In this document: piece after piece, positions 1 to 8,674 of the stretch
How positions within the stretch are numbered: position 1 is the stretch's first letter
Layout: every line of letters begins with the position of its first letter
NCBI RefSeq assembly: GCF_013256425.1
Contig: NZ_CP053904.1
Coordinates: 3,348,001-3,412,000, forward strand
DNA: 64,000 nucleotides
Direction of reading: 5' to 3'
Source: Hymenobacter sp. BRD67
GTDB taxonomy: Bacteria > Bacteroidota > Bacteroidia > Cytophagales > Hymenobacteraceae
Notes under the pieces: generated by a model
Database searches by the model: none
Seen by the model: the letters and a program-made list of their open reading frames with translations, nothing else
Told to the model about the DNA's origin: nothing
Translations under genes and position numbers: made by a program

Positions 1-72
1 CTCGAATTTCTTCTTGAAGCGCTTCAGGGCGCGGTCAACGGTTTCGTTGTCTTTGATTTGAACGATAATCAT
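1..72 (-). CDS. rpsU: 30S ribosomal protein S21 (partial)
   Basis: Small-subunit ribosomal protein S21; only the first 24 codons lie in the window and the gene runs off the left edge. The reading from the ATG complementary to 70-72 begins MIIVQIKDNETVDRALKRF and continues with a lysine-rich stretch, the typical start of S21 in Bacteroidota. A canonical promoter lies about 50 bp upstream (123-153). It follows the acyl-CoA dehydrogenase gene on the same strand but has its own promoter. The identification rests on the N-terminus alone, but this is a very conserved segment. Confidence 0.9.
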   Translation of the reverse strand, partial: MIIVQIKDNETVDRALKRFKKKFE

Positions 73-122
73 ATCGGGGAGTGAGAATGCTTTCGCTACG
101 GGAAGCCGAGTAAATCGGGCCG

Positions 123-153
123 CAAAGATACTCAGGGATTACGCGGATTCAAA
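123..153 (-). promoter_or_regulatory. Promoter of rpsU
   Basis: On the minus strand TTTG (complement of 150-153) is followed by a 19-nt spacer and TATCTTTG (complement of 123-130). This matches the Bacteroidota consensus TTTG-N19-TAnnTTTG exactly. The upstream box lies inside the left arm of the inverted repeat at 131-258. Confidence 0.75.
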
Positions 154-258
154 CCCGTTTGCCGGATTTTGCGGATGATTCGCCCTCAATCCGTTACCAG
201 CATGACGGGCGACTACCCATAAAAGCTGCGAAACCGGTTTGAATCCGCATAATTCCTG
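131..258. repeat. Imperfect inverted-repeat element
   Basis: About 29-30 nt at 131-160 (core GCGGATTCAAACC) recur in inverted form at 231-258 with about three mismatches, separated by about 70 nt. The whole gap between rpsU and the acyl-CoA dehydrogenase gene is occupied by it. The sequence style (ATTACGCGGATT) resembles short dispersed repeats common in Bacteroidota intergenic DNA. It could act as a terminator for the upstream gene or be a miniature mobile element; no coding capacity is seen. Confidence 0.55.
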
Positions 259-262
259 ACAT

Positions 263-1411
263 TTATTTCAGCAAAGCACGGGCAATGACGAGCTTTTGTA
301 TTTCGCTCGTACCCTCCCCTATTGTGCAGAGCTTAGCGTCGCGGTAATACTTTTCGGCCGGATAGTCTTTAGTGTATCCATAGCCGCCAAAGATTTGAAC
401 GCCCTCGTTGGCAACCCGCACGCTTACCTCCGAGGCGTAGAGCTTAGCCATTGCCGATTCGAGGTTCACGTTTTCGCCACGGTCTTTCATAGCGGCGGCA
501 CGGTAGGTTAGCAGGCTGGCTGCTTCAATCTCGGTCGCCATATCAGCCAGCTTAAAGGCAATACCCTGGAAGTTGCTAATGGGCTGGTTGAACTGCTGGC
601 GTTCCTTGCTGTATTGCAGAGCAGCTTCGTAAGCCCCCTGCGCAATTCCCAGGCTTAGCGCCGCGATGCTGATGCGCCCACCGTCGAGCACCTTGAGGCT
701 TTGGACAAAACCATCCCCTACCTTACCGATGACGTTTTCTACGGGCACCCGGCAATCGGTAAAAATCATTTCCGTGGTTTCGGAAGCCCTCATTCCCAGC
801 TTATCTTCTTTGCGGCCACCCTCAAACCCCGGCGTGCCGCGCTCCACGATAAAAGCCGTCATGCCATGCGAGTCGCCGACCTCGCCGGTACGGGCAATAA
901 CCACGGCCACGTCGCCGCTTTTGCCGTGGGTAATAAAGTTTTTGGCGCCGTTCAGTACATAATACTCCCCGCTGGCATCGAGCGTGGCGGTGGTGCGCAT
1001 ATTGCCTGCATCAGAGCCGGTGTTAGGCTCGGTCAGGCCCCAGGCACCCAGCCACTCACCCGAAGCTAGTCGCGGCAGGTACTTCTGCTTCTGCTCTTCA
1101 GAAGCGTGCTGCAAAATGTGCCCGGTACAGAGCGAGTTATGAGCCGCCATACTCAGACCAATGCTACCATCAATTTTGGAAAGCTCGGCAATAGCTGTCA
1201 CATATTCCTGGTAGCCAAAGCCGGAGCCGCCATATTGGTGGGGCACCAGCACACCCATCAGCCCGAGCTCACCAAGCTGGCGAAACAGGTCGCGGGGAAA
1301 TTCCTGCGTATTATCCCAGCGCATCATGTTGGGCTTGATGTGTTGGAGACCAAAATCACGCACCATCTGTGCAATCATGGCCTGGTTTTCGGTCGCTACG
1401 GTAGCTTCCAT
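263..1411 (-). CDS. Acyl-CoA dehydrogenase
   Basis: FAD-dependent acyl-CoA dehydrogenase (382 aa, normal length), which introduces the trans-2 double bond in acyl-CoA during fatty-acid or branched-chain amino-acid oxidation in the cytoplasm. Seen: the conserved substrate/FAD segment [13 protein letters not shown] around residue 125, [19 protein letters not shown] in the middle, and the C-terminal GEGTSEIQ that carries the usual catalytic glutamate. It is a soluble protein with no signal peptide. It is monocistronic here, with its own promoter at 1482-1489. Which acyl chain it uses cannot be read from the sequence; short/branched-chain type is the usual role of this subgroup. Confidence 0.93.
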   Translation of the reverse strand: MEATVATENQAMIAQMVRDFGLQHIKPNMMRWDNTQEFPRDLFRQLGELGLMGVLVPHQYGGSGFGYQEYVTAIAELSKIDGSIGLSMAAHNSLCTGHILQHASEEQKQKYLPRLASGEWLGAWGLTEPNTGSDAGNMRTTATLDASGEYYVLNGAKNFITHGKSGDVAVVIARTGEVGDSHGMTAFIVERGTPGFEGGRKEDKLGMRASETTEMIFTDCRVPVENVIGKVGDGFVQSLKVLDGGRISIAALSLGIAQGAYEAALQYSKERQQFNQPISNFQGIAFKLADMATEIEAASLLTYRAAAMKDRGENVNLESAMAKLYASEVSVRVANEGVQIFGGYGYTKDYPAEKYYRDAKLCTIGEGTSEIQKLVIARALLK

Positions 1412-1481
1412 AAGGATACGTTAAAGTGGGGTGGGTGAGGGGGGAGAAGTGTGTAGAACCCCGCCTAGGGGTTCGTGCCTA

Positions 1482-1489
1482 CAAAAATA
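1482..1489 (-). promoter_or_regulatory. -7 box of acyl-CoA dehydrogenase promoter
   Basis: TATTTTTG on the minus strand matches TAnnTTTG, about 70 nt upstream of the start codon. No good TTG box is visible at the usual distance, so this is a moderate call. Confidence 0.45.
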
Positions 1490-1543
1490 CGATTCTGAGG
1501 CTGTTGCCTGCCAGGGGCTATTATGAGACGGCAAGACCGGATT

Positions 1544-1575
1544 TTTGAAAGCCCAGCGTAAATAGGTTACTTTTG
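1544..1575 (+). promoter_or_regulatory. Promoter of the exopolysaccharide export operon
   Basis: TTTG (1544-1547), a 20-nt spacer and TACTTTTG (1568-1575) fit the Bacteroidota sigma consensus. Transcription would begin near 1582 and leave a leader of about 65 nt before the first gene, which supports the start chosen there. Confidence 0.7.
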
Positions 1576-1647
1576 GGACATTTTTTACTTGTAGAAGCCT
1601 GCGGTCAGCATCTTTCGCTAGCCTGGCTTTGTTGAATCGGCTCTCTT

Positions 1648-2604
1648 TTGGCTTTCATATCCTCGCTTTCGTCTGGGCCGCTTCGTCGGCTGCTGCTCTT
1701 AGCACTACCGATATTCGGCATGCTTTCTTCGTGCGTAACAACCCGCTACTACAACCAGCGCACCATGTTTCAGCTTACGAGAGGAAGCGATGGGGTTGTT
1801 GATACGGCGAAGCTACGGCGAGCCGTTAACCGAACCGACCGTAATTACCGTATTCATAGCAACGATATTCTCAACGTTCAGGTTTACACCAACAAAGGAG
1901 AGAAACTAATTGACCCGAACGGGGAGTTACGTTTTGGAGCGCCTAGTATTGGTACTACTCCAACTCCAAGTACGTCATTTACCAGCCCTGGCCAGCGCAG
2001 TACAGGCCAAGGAGCGAGTAGTATTCCTGGAGCTACTCAGTTTACCGTCCAAGCCGATGGCACCGTCCGACTTCCGCTCGTAGACCGGGTACAGGTACGC
2101 GGGCTGAGTTTAATACAAGCAGACAGCTTACTTAAAGTACGTTATAGCGAATACTATAAGGAGCCTTTCGTCAAAACTGCCGTTACGAATAATCGTGTTA
2201 TTATACTGGGCTCGCCCGGTGGACTGGTTATTCCTCTCACTAATGATAATATGAATCTACTGGAAGTGTTAGCTCTAGCTGGTGGCGCAGACGGAAGCAA
2301 TAATGCTAGCAGTTCAGGTATTACTAGTAGCAGCTTCAACCGTAATGGAGGGCGCATAAACAATATTCGCATCATTAGAGGAGACTTGAAAAACCCACAA
2401 GTGCAGTTTGTTGACCTTAGCACCCTAGAAGGTATGCGCCGGGGCAACTTACAGATTGAGCCTAACGATATTATTTATATTCAGCCGTTGCGCCGCCCCT
2501 TTACGGATGCCATAATTGATGCTGGCCCGGCGTTGGGCCTGCTTGGAACAGTCTTTTCAACTATAAGCTTTATTTTCACTTTTGCCGTTTTAGCGAAAAA
2601 ATAG
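1648..2604 (+). CDS. Polysaccharide export outer-membrane lipoprotein (Wza-like)
   Basis: Outer-membrane export channel subunit for exopolysaccharide or capsule (Poly_export/SLBB family, 318 aa). The frame opens with TTG at 1648; this start gives a complete lipoprotein signal (two Arg, a Leu-rich core, then lipobox MLSSC with Cys29). The only ATG nearby (1720) falls inside the signal peptide. The polysaccharide-export domain follows (YRIHSNDILNVQVYTNKG about residue 65; SLBB-like strand region 200-280), and a hydrophobic C-terminal helix (about 290-315) ends in AKK. It is followed after 37 bp by the Wzc-like kinase, the standard partner, so both are likely one transcript. Confidence 0.88.
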   Translation: MAFISSLSSGPLRRLLLLALPIFGMLSSCVTTRYYNQRTMFQLTRGSDGVVDTAKLRRAVNRTDRNYRIHSNDILNVQVYTNKGEKLIDPNGELRFGAPSIGTTPTPSTSFTSPGQRSTGQGASSIPGATQFTVQADGTVRLPLVDRVQVRGLSLIQADSLLKVRYSEYYKEPFVKTAVTNNRVIILGSPGGLVIPLTNDNMNLLEVLALAGGADGSNNASSSGITSSSFNRNGGRINNIRIIRGDLKNPQVQFVDLSTLEGMRRGNLQIEPNDIIYIQPLRRPFTDAIIDAGPALGLLGTVFSTISFIFTFAVLAKK

Positions 2605-2641
2605 TTTAATAAACTATTTTTTAAATTAATAATCTCAAATT

Positions 2642-5152
2642 ATGGCATTAAGCGAAAACGCAGAGTTGGAAGAGCTAATCCGACGAGCTTCATCGGGGCC
2701 AGAAGCAGGGCTGCCTACTATCCTTTCTTCGCCTGATGAGGATATTGACGGAGCAGGCAGCTTTGACCTGAATACGCTGGTTTTAGTAGCCCGCCGAAGC
2801 TTGCCATGGGTAATTATACTACTTATTTTAGGTTTCACGGGTTCCTGGCTTTATTTACGCTATACCAAGCCTATTTATAAAGCAACCTCTATATTAAAAA
2901 TAGACGAGCGTAGTGATGCTAACGCCTTAGGCTTGGGCCTAGCAATGAATGCTGCTGGAGTTGATAACAAGCAGGCCGCGCAGCTTGCGGGCGAGGTCGA
3001 GCTTATTAAATCGGGGCTTACTTATAAGCGGCTTAAGCAAACTGTTCCGCTCGATATTAATTATTACACTCAAGGCACAGTTCTCGAAACGGAGCTATTC
3101 GGAACCAGCCCTTTTCAGGTAGAATATAGCATCAGCGACCCGGTTTATTATAACCATAAGTTCAGTGTCGAGTACCTGGATGCCAAGCACTATCACCTGC
3201 AGGTTTCTCTGAAAAGCAATGAAACCCTGGCCGGAAATTATGAATTGGGGCAGTACGTGCAACTACCAGGCATGCGCCTGCGCTTACTTCCATCAGGCAG
3301 TGCCACTGGCACATCTACTGAGGCCAATTACCACTTTACTATTCTTGATGATAATACCATTAATGCCTATTTGGACCAGAATCTGACAGCTGAAATTCTG
3401 AATGCAAACGCGAATACAATTCAGATTTCCTTTTTAGATAATAACCGCGTTAAAGCCCAACGGCTGGTAAACGCGCTTGACACAGTTTATCGCGACGCCA
3501 AGCTGGCACGCAAGCAGGAATCTACCGAAAAGGCTCTTGCCTATTTGGATCAGCAGCTTGAAGAGAACGGCAGAAACTTGGCCAAGGCCGAGGATAATCT
3601 TAAGAATTTTGTCCAGCGCAACGGCACGTATGATGCCAAAAGCGAATTGGGAGATATCACCTCCAAGCTTGAGGATATTCAGACTACTCGTCTGAAGCTG
3701 CAACAAAAGATTACCGTACTGACGGAAGTTGCTCAGCTGGCCACTCAGGAACGCTTAACGCCTAGCGATGATATACCCGTAACGCAGTCTATTCCTGAGC
3801 TGGAGGTACTTGATAACCCCTCGCTCGCCCAACAGCTTACTGAACTTAATTCACTTCAGCAAAACCTGCGGCGCGTTGAGCGTTCGTACACCGATAAAAC
3901 GGAGGCCCTGGCTCAGATACGGGCCCAGGTGAAGTTTGCCACCAATACCCTAAACCGGCAGCTTGCTCAGGCCCGCAAGCAGCTGCAAACAGAAATGGCG
4001 CTGCTGGATAAGCAGCAGTCACAACTTGGGGGTGCCTTGCAATCGCTGCCCGGCAAAGAAACAGAGCTGGAAAGACTCAAGCGCCCCCTGGAGCTGTATG
4101 GCAATAGCTACCAGATGCTGCTGGAAAAGAAGGTGGAGTACAATATTAAAAATGCCGGTACGACAGCAGATTTTCAAATTCTTTCTCCAGCTTCGGCACC
4201 CGACATCCCGATTTCGCCGGTACGCCTTCTTATCTATGTTATTGGTCTCGTAGGTGGGCTGGTGCTGGGCCTAGGCCTGATTGCCGTCCGCTACCTGATG
4301 CACAACACTGTTACGAGCGTGAGTGAGCTAGAGCATAGTACCAAAGCCTCGGTGTTAGGCGTAATTCCTACTTATGAGAAAGAGCGACTGGATGTATCGC
4401 GGTTAGTAGTAGATAAGAACCCCAAATCCTCGGTATCGGAAGCCATTCGCTCTATTCGAACTAACCTGGATTTTATCAGCCCCTCTACCAAGAAACGGTT
4501 GATTTCGGTAACTTCGACAATTTCGGGCGAAGGCAAAACGTTCGTAACAGTCAACCTTGCGGGCATTATTGCCCAGTCGGGGCAGCGGGTAATAGTGCTC
4601 GACCTTGATATGCGCAAACCCAAGGTAAACCTGGCGTTTGGAGCCGAAAACGTACGCGGCATCAGCACTATTCTTATCGACCGCCACACGGTTGCTGAGT
4701 GTATTCAGCACACCGACATCTCAGCGCTAGATTTCATCTCGGCGGGGCCCACGCCGCCCAATCCATCGGAGCTCATTCTGAATCCGCGCTTCGACCAGAT
4801 GCTGGAAGAGTTGTACCTGACGTACGATGTTATCATGATTGATACGCCGCCCGTAGGCCTGGTGACAGATGGCATCCTCATCATGCGCAAGGCCGACGTA
4901 CCTATCTACATCGTTCGGGCCAACTATTCACGCAAGTCATTTCTCAAAAACCTCAACCGGTTGATGCGCAACAATCAGTTTACGCGCATGTGCACGATTC
5001 TTAACGACGCCAAAGCACAGGGCAGCTATGGCTATGGGTACGGCTACGGGTATGGCTACGGCTACGGCTACGGTACCTACGGCATGGGCTACTACGAAGA
5101 GCCCACACAGAGAAAAACCTGGCGCCAGCGTCTTAAAGGCCTTTTCAGCTAG
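2642..5152 (+). CDS. Wzc-like chain-length determinant / tyrosine autokinase
   Basis: Inner-membrane BY-kinase that controls polysaccharide polymer length and export (836 aa). Domains in order: cytoplasmic N-terminus; first membrane helix about residues 53-75; large periplasmic Wzz-type region with coiled coil (about 270-460); second membrane helix about 529-552; C-terminal kinase with Walker A SGEGKTF (about 628), Walker A' VLDLDMRKP (about 651) and Walker B IMIDTPP (about 728). The tail (about 795-820) is a run of alternating Gly-Tyr with eleven tyrosines, the autophosphorylation cluster. It sits between the Wza-like channel and the CpsB-like phosphatase, which would reset its phosphorylation. 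The Gly-Tyr tract is encoded by a repeated hexamer and may vary in length. Confidence 0.93.
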   Translation: MALSENAELEELIRRASSGPEAGLPTILSSPDEDIDGAGSFDLNTLVLVARRSLPWVIILLILGFTGSWLYLRYTKPIYKATSILKIDERSDANALGLGLAMNAAGVDNKQAAQLAGEVELIKSGLTYKRLKQTVPLDINYYTQGTVLETELFGTSPFQVEYSISDPVYYNHKFSVEYLDAKHYHLQVSLKSNETLAGNYELGQYVQLPGMRLRLLPSGSATGTSTEANYHFTILDDNTINAYLDQNLTAEILNANANTIQISFLDNNRVKAQRLVNALDTVYRDAKLARKQESTEKALAYLDQQLEENGRNLAKAEDNLKNFVQRNGTYDAKSELGDITSKLEDIQTTRLKLQQKITVLTEVAQLATQERLTPSDDIPVTQSIPELEVLDNPSLAQQLTELNSLQQNLRRVERSYTDKTEALAQIRAQVKFATNTLNRQLAQARKQLQTEMALLDKQQSQLGGALQSLPGKETELERLKRPLELYGNSYQMLLEKKVEYNIKNAGTTADFQILSPASAPDIPISPVRLLIYVIGLVGGLVLGLGLIAVRYLMHNTVTSVSELEHSTKASVLGVIPTYEKERLDVSRLVVDKNPKSSVSEAIRSIRTNLDFISPSTKKRLISVTSTISGEGKTFVTVNLAGIIAQSGQRVIVLDLDMRKPKVNLAFGAENVRGISTILIDRHTVAECIQHTDISALDFISAGPTPPNPSELILNPRFDQMLEELYLTYDVIMIDTPPVGLVTDGILIMRKADVPIYIVRANYSRKSFLKNLNRLMRNNQFTRMCTILNDAKAQGSYGYGYGYGYGYGYGYGTYGMGYYEEPTQRKTWRQRLKGLFS

Positions 5153-5167
5153 ATTAGACAGGTAACT

Positions 5168-5952
5168 ATGGCAGGTTTCTGGCAGCGGCTTTTTGGAGGC
5201 GAAGCACCAATAGTGCCGGCCGGCGCCTATCCTCGGGGCTGCCACTGGCGGCGCTCAGGGTTGATATGCATTCGCACCTCCTGCCCGGACTCGATGACGG
5301 GGCTGAAACGCTGGCCCATAGCCTGGAACTGCTGCGCGAATTGCGGACGCTAGGCTTTCGCAAGTTGGTAATGACGCCTCACATCATGGGCGACTTCTAT
5401 AAGAACACCCCTACTGAGATTCGGGCGGCACTGACAACGCTGCAAGCCGCCGCCGCTGAGGCCGACCTGGGTGATGTGGAGCTGGAATGCGCAGCCGAGT
5501 ATTATCTCGATGAATGGCTGGGCCGTAAGCTGGCCGATGGCACGGAGTTATTAAGCTTTGGAAATGAATACAAATATATATTAATAGAAACATCTTATCT
5601 TAACGAGCCATTTAACCTTCAGTCCGTCATCTTTGAGCTTAAGGCGGCTGGCTACCGGCCGGTACTGGCGCACCCTGAACGCTACGTATATTTTTATGGC
5701 CGCTTTGACGACCTCAAAAAATTGCGGCAGGAATACGGCGTCTTATTTCAGCTCAATCTCAACTCATTGGCCGGCTACTACTCGCCGGCCGCCCGGCAGG
5801 TAGCGGAAAAGCTAATTGACGAGGGCCTGGTAGATTTCGTGGGTACTGACACGCACCACCTGCGCCATACGGCCGCCCTGGCTACCAAAACGGTAAAATC
5901 AGCTTACTTTAGAAAGTTGATGGCGTTGCCGTTACTTAACAATACCTTATGA
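5168..5952 (+). CDS. CpsB/YwqE-like PHP-family tyrosine phosphatase (one-base loss)
   Basis: Manganese-dependent protein-tyrosine phosphatase of the PHP superfamily, expected to dephosphorylate the Wzc-like kinase encoded just upstream (gap 15 bp). Seen: PHP metal-binding motifs DMHSHLLPGLDDGAET, MTPHIM, LAHPERY and GTDTHH. As given, the frame starting at ATG 5168 (MAGFWQRLFGG) stops matching at the run of four G at 5235-5238; adding one G joins it to the main frame as AYPRGLPLAALRVDMHSH, giving 261 aa, the usual length. Without this repair the protein would begin at ATG 5266 and lose the amphipathic N-terminus. I regard the break as a consensus error. Confidence 0.87.
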
Positions 5953-5986
5953 GGCAGCGGGCAAAGGCTCTCCTATCTTCGGCGCA

Positions 5987-7002
5987 ATGATTTTTGTAAC
6001 GGGTGGCACGGGTCTTATTGGCACGTTTGTGTTGCGGGAGTTGCGGCAGCGTGGGCTGGCCGTTAGAGCGTTGTATCGCGGCGCCAAACCCCGGATGATA
6101 TAGCGGCCGGCATCGACTGGCTACAGGGCGACCTTCTTGATACTACTCTACTGGCGGAGGCACTAACGCCCGAGGTGACGCACGTACTGCACTGCGCTGG
6201 CCTGGTTTCGTATGCGCCTCAGGATGAAGATGAGCTGCTGCGAGTAAACGTGGAAGGCACGGCCGCTATCGTGGATGCTTGTCTACGGCGGCAATCGATT
6301 CGCCTGGGCTACGTGTCGTCGGTAGCGGCGCTGGGCCAGGCGCCGGCCGGGGCCGCCACCGGCGCGCCCTTGCTGCTCGATGAAACGGCAACCTGGGACC
6401 TGGGCGCCAGCCACTCGGCCTATGCCACCAGCAAGTACCTGGCTGAGCTGGAAGTATGGCGCGGCATTGCGGAAGGACTATCGGCCGTTATCGTTAATCC
6501 ATCAGTGGTACTGGGTCCGGGCGACTGGCATCGTAGCAGTACCCGCTTATTGCGCTACGCCTACGATGAGCACCGCTTTTATACGCAAAGCCAGCTCAAC
6601 TTTGTAGATGTGCGCGATGTGGTTGCTCATCTGCTACGCCTTACCCTGGAGTTACCCACGCTCCCACCTGCCCGCTACATCCTGAGCGGAGGGGCATGCG
6701 CACTGGGCAGCTTCCTAACCCAGACGGCCCTGGCATTTGGCCGGCGGCCCCCACTCACTGCAGTGCCCGACTGGGCGGCGGAGATTATCTGGAGGCTGGA
6801 GCATGCGCGGTCTGTACTGACCAACGCCCGCCCGCTCATTACCCGTGATACAGCCCGGGCTGGCCGCCAGCCGCTTGTGTATGAAGCACGTAAGGCCCAG
6901 CTTGCTACGGGTCTCGCTTTTCGGCCGCTGGCCGAAACCATTGCGTGGCTAACGCAGACCCTTAAAACGAACCGGACAGCCCGGCCAACGGTTGTAACTT
7001 AG
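5987..7002 (+). CDS. NAD-dependent epimerase/dehydratase family protein (one-base loss)
   Basis: Extended short-chain dehydrogenase (Rossmann fold) of the dihydroflavonol-4-reductase/nucleoside-sugar epimerase type. Seen: N-terminal NAD(P)-binding TGGTGLIG at residues 5-12, HCAG, and active-site YATSK (Tyr-x-x-x-Lys). The frame from ATG 5987 meets a stop at 6101; adding one C to the C4 run at 6089-6092 joins it to the long downstream frame (GAKPPDDIAAGIDWLQGD), giving 338 aa. It follows the phosphatase by 34 bp and may belong to the same transcript, but its substrate is unknown: it may act on a sugar nucleotide or on an unrelated ketone. Confidence 0.82.
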
Positions 7003-7134
7003 CGAAAAGGCTGGCACAGTTTTTTGGAAGATAAGAGTAGCAGGGCGGCTGATTTGCGTCGTAATGACTATAGACTATCGCTACTGCCTGCTGGTAGCAA
7101 AGGGCCCGGCCAGCCTGTATAAGTTGTGATTATT

Positions 7135-8538
7135 ATGCGCATGAACGAATCATTTGACGACCCACGAGCTGCTCAGGAAACCGTGCGCCGCTACGAGCGA
7201 ATGCTGGCTCACGATGAGGCAGTATTCTTTGACCTGGAAGAATTTGAAGTAATTATCGACCACTATGTCACCTCCGCTGCTTTCGACAAGGCGCAGCAGG
7301 CTTGCGAAGCTGCCCTTAGCCAATATCCGTTTTCTATTGAACTGCTGATTGACCGTGCTCAGATTGCGGCTATGCGCGGCGACTATGCTGAAGCCGAGCG
7401 CCAGATTGCCAGCGTGGCTACCCGCGACCCCGACAATGCCGATGTGGCCGTAACGCGCGGCATTATTGCCACGCAGCGGGGCGACTTTGAAGAAGCTATC
7501 CGCTATTTCCAGGCGGCTCTTGAGCGCCACAGCGACCGCGAGGATATTCACTTCAACCTGGGGCTGGCTTACCAGAGCTGGCACAAGTTCAAGAGCGCAG
7601 CCCGTCATTATAAGCACAGCCTGCGCTTGCAGCCCGACAACGAAACCACCGTTCAGGAATTACTTAACTGCCTGGAAACCAGTAATCGGCTGTCTGAGCA
7701 TGAGGAGTTTTTTCAGCGCTTCACTGACGATGACCCGTATTCGGCGGTAGCGTGGTACAACCTGGGCCAGTATTATTACCGGCTGGAGAAGTACGAGCAG
7801 GCAGCGGCGGCTTTTGACTATGCCATTGTTATCGAAGCCGATTTTCATGATGCGCACCACTGGCTGGCCGACACCTTTGTGTGCCAACAGCAGTACGAGC
7901 GCGCTATTGCGGAGTTTGAGCTTAGCTACCCGCCCGGTGCGCCTACCGATGAAGCCCTTTGCAACATAGGGGAATGCTACGAAAAGATGCGTAGCTGGGA
8001 CCTGGCCCGTCAGTATTACCGCAAGGCACTGGAGATTAATCCGGAGATGGACGAAGCCTGGTTTGGCCAGGGTGTGTTACTGCAGGAGCAGGAGCGCCCC
8101 TACGAAGCGTTACACTTCTTCCGCAGGGCGGTAGAGCTATACGGCGAAAGTGGCGAATACTGGTCGGCGCTTGGGGCCGCCGAGAATCAGGTTGGCAATA
8201 TTGTCAGCGCTCTTGAGGCGTATGAAAAGGCTACGGAAGTGGCTCCCGAAGACGCTACCGGCTGGGTAAGCTGGAGCGCTATTCTGTACGAGCAAGGTCA
8301 TTTTGAAGAAGCCACCGACCTGCTTCAGCGCGCGGTAGAGCTGCATCCGCACGAAGCGCATTTCCACTATATGATTTGTGCTTATCTGCTCGCGGCCGGC
8401 CGCCTGCGCGAAGCTTACCAGGAATTGGAAACGGCGCTTACGCTCAATTATGAGCAGCATACTCTGCTGTTCGACTATTTCCCGGAGCTGGAAAAGCAGC
8501 CCGCTCTGCAGCGGCTTATCGACCAGTTTCGCAAGTAG
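7135..8538 (+). CDS. Tetratricopeptide-repeat protein
   Basis: A cytoplasmic protein of 467 aa made almost wholly of TPR units (about eleven), with helix pairs such as AEAERQIASVATRDPDNADV and YYRKALEINPEMDEAWFG. No signal peptide, membrane helix or catalytic domain is visible, so it is likely a protein-interaction scaffold; its partner cannot be told from the sequence. Starts are possible at GTG 7126, ATG 7135 and ATG 7141; I chose 7135, but 7141 (MNESFDD) is nearly as good. It ends in a clear terminator at 8597-8628. Homologous long TPR proteins are common as single genes in Hymenobacter-type genomes. Confidence 0.85.
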   Translation: MRMNESFDDPRAAQETVRRYERMLAHDEAVFFDLEEFEVIIDHYVTSAAFDKAQQACEAALSQYPFSIELLIDRAQIAAMRGDYAEAERQIASVATRDPDNADVAVTRGIIATQRGDFEEAIRYFQAALERHSDREDIHFNLGLAYQSWHKFKSAARHYKHSLRLQPDNETTVQELLNCLETSNRLSEHEEFFQRFTDDDPYSAVAWYNLGQYYYRLEKYEQAAAAFDYAIVIEADFHDAHHWLADTFVCQQQYERAIAEFELSYPPGAPTDEALCNIGECYEKMRSWDLARQYYRKALEINPEMDEAWFGQGVLLQEQERPYEALHFFRRAVELYGESGEYWSALGAAENQVGNIVSALEAYEKATEVAPEDATGWVSWSAILYEQGHFEEATDLLQRAVELHPHEAHFHYMICAYLLAAGRLREAYQELETALTLNYEQHTLLFDYFPELEKQPALQRLIDQFRK

Positions 8539-8586
8539 CCCACCCCTATCGGGTAGTTGGCGCAGCTTGTCAACTACATTATGAGT

Positions 8587-8594
8587 TAATTTTG
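8587..8594 (+). promoter_or_regulatory. -7 box upstream of phosphosulfolactate synthase
   Basis: TAATTTTG matches TAnnTTTG; a TTG lies at 8567-8569 with a short 17-nt spacer. Its start point would fall at the foot of the hairpin at 8597-8628. Confidence 0.4.
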
Positions 8595-8596
8595 TA

Positions 8597-8628
8597 CCTG
8601 CCTGCCCTTGTGGCAGGCAGGTTTTTTT
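8597..8628 (+). terminator. Intrinsic terminator after the TPR gene
   Basis: A perfect 10-bp stem (CCTGCCTGCC with GGCAGGCAGG), a 5-nt loop and seven T. It lies 58 bp after the TPR stop codon. Confidence 0.85.
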
Positions 8629-8674
8629 GTTCCTATTCTCTCTTATCGGCCGGCCAGCGCCTGCTTTGCACAGT

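Noticed and set aside
73..262. tRNA or small RNA gene between rpsU and the acyl-CoA dehydrogenase gene
   Set aside because: No cloverleaf or T-loop sequence; the segment is explained by the inverted repeat and the rpsU promoter.
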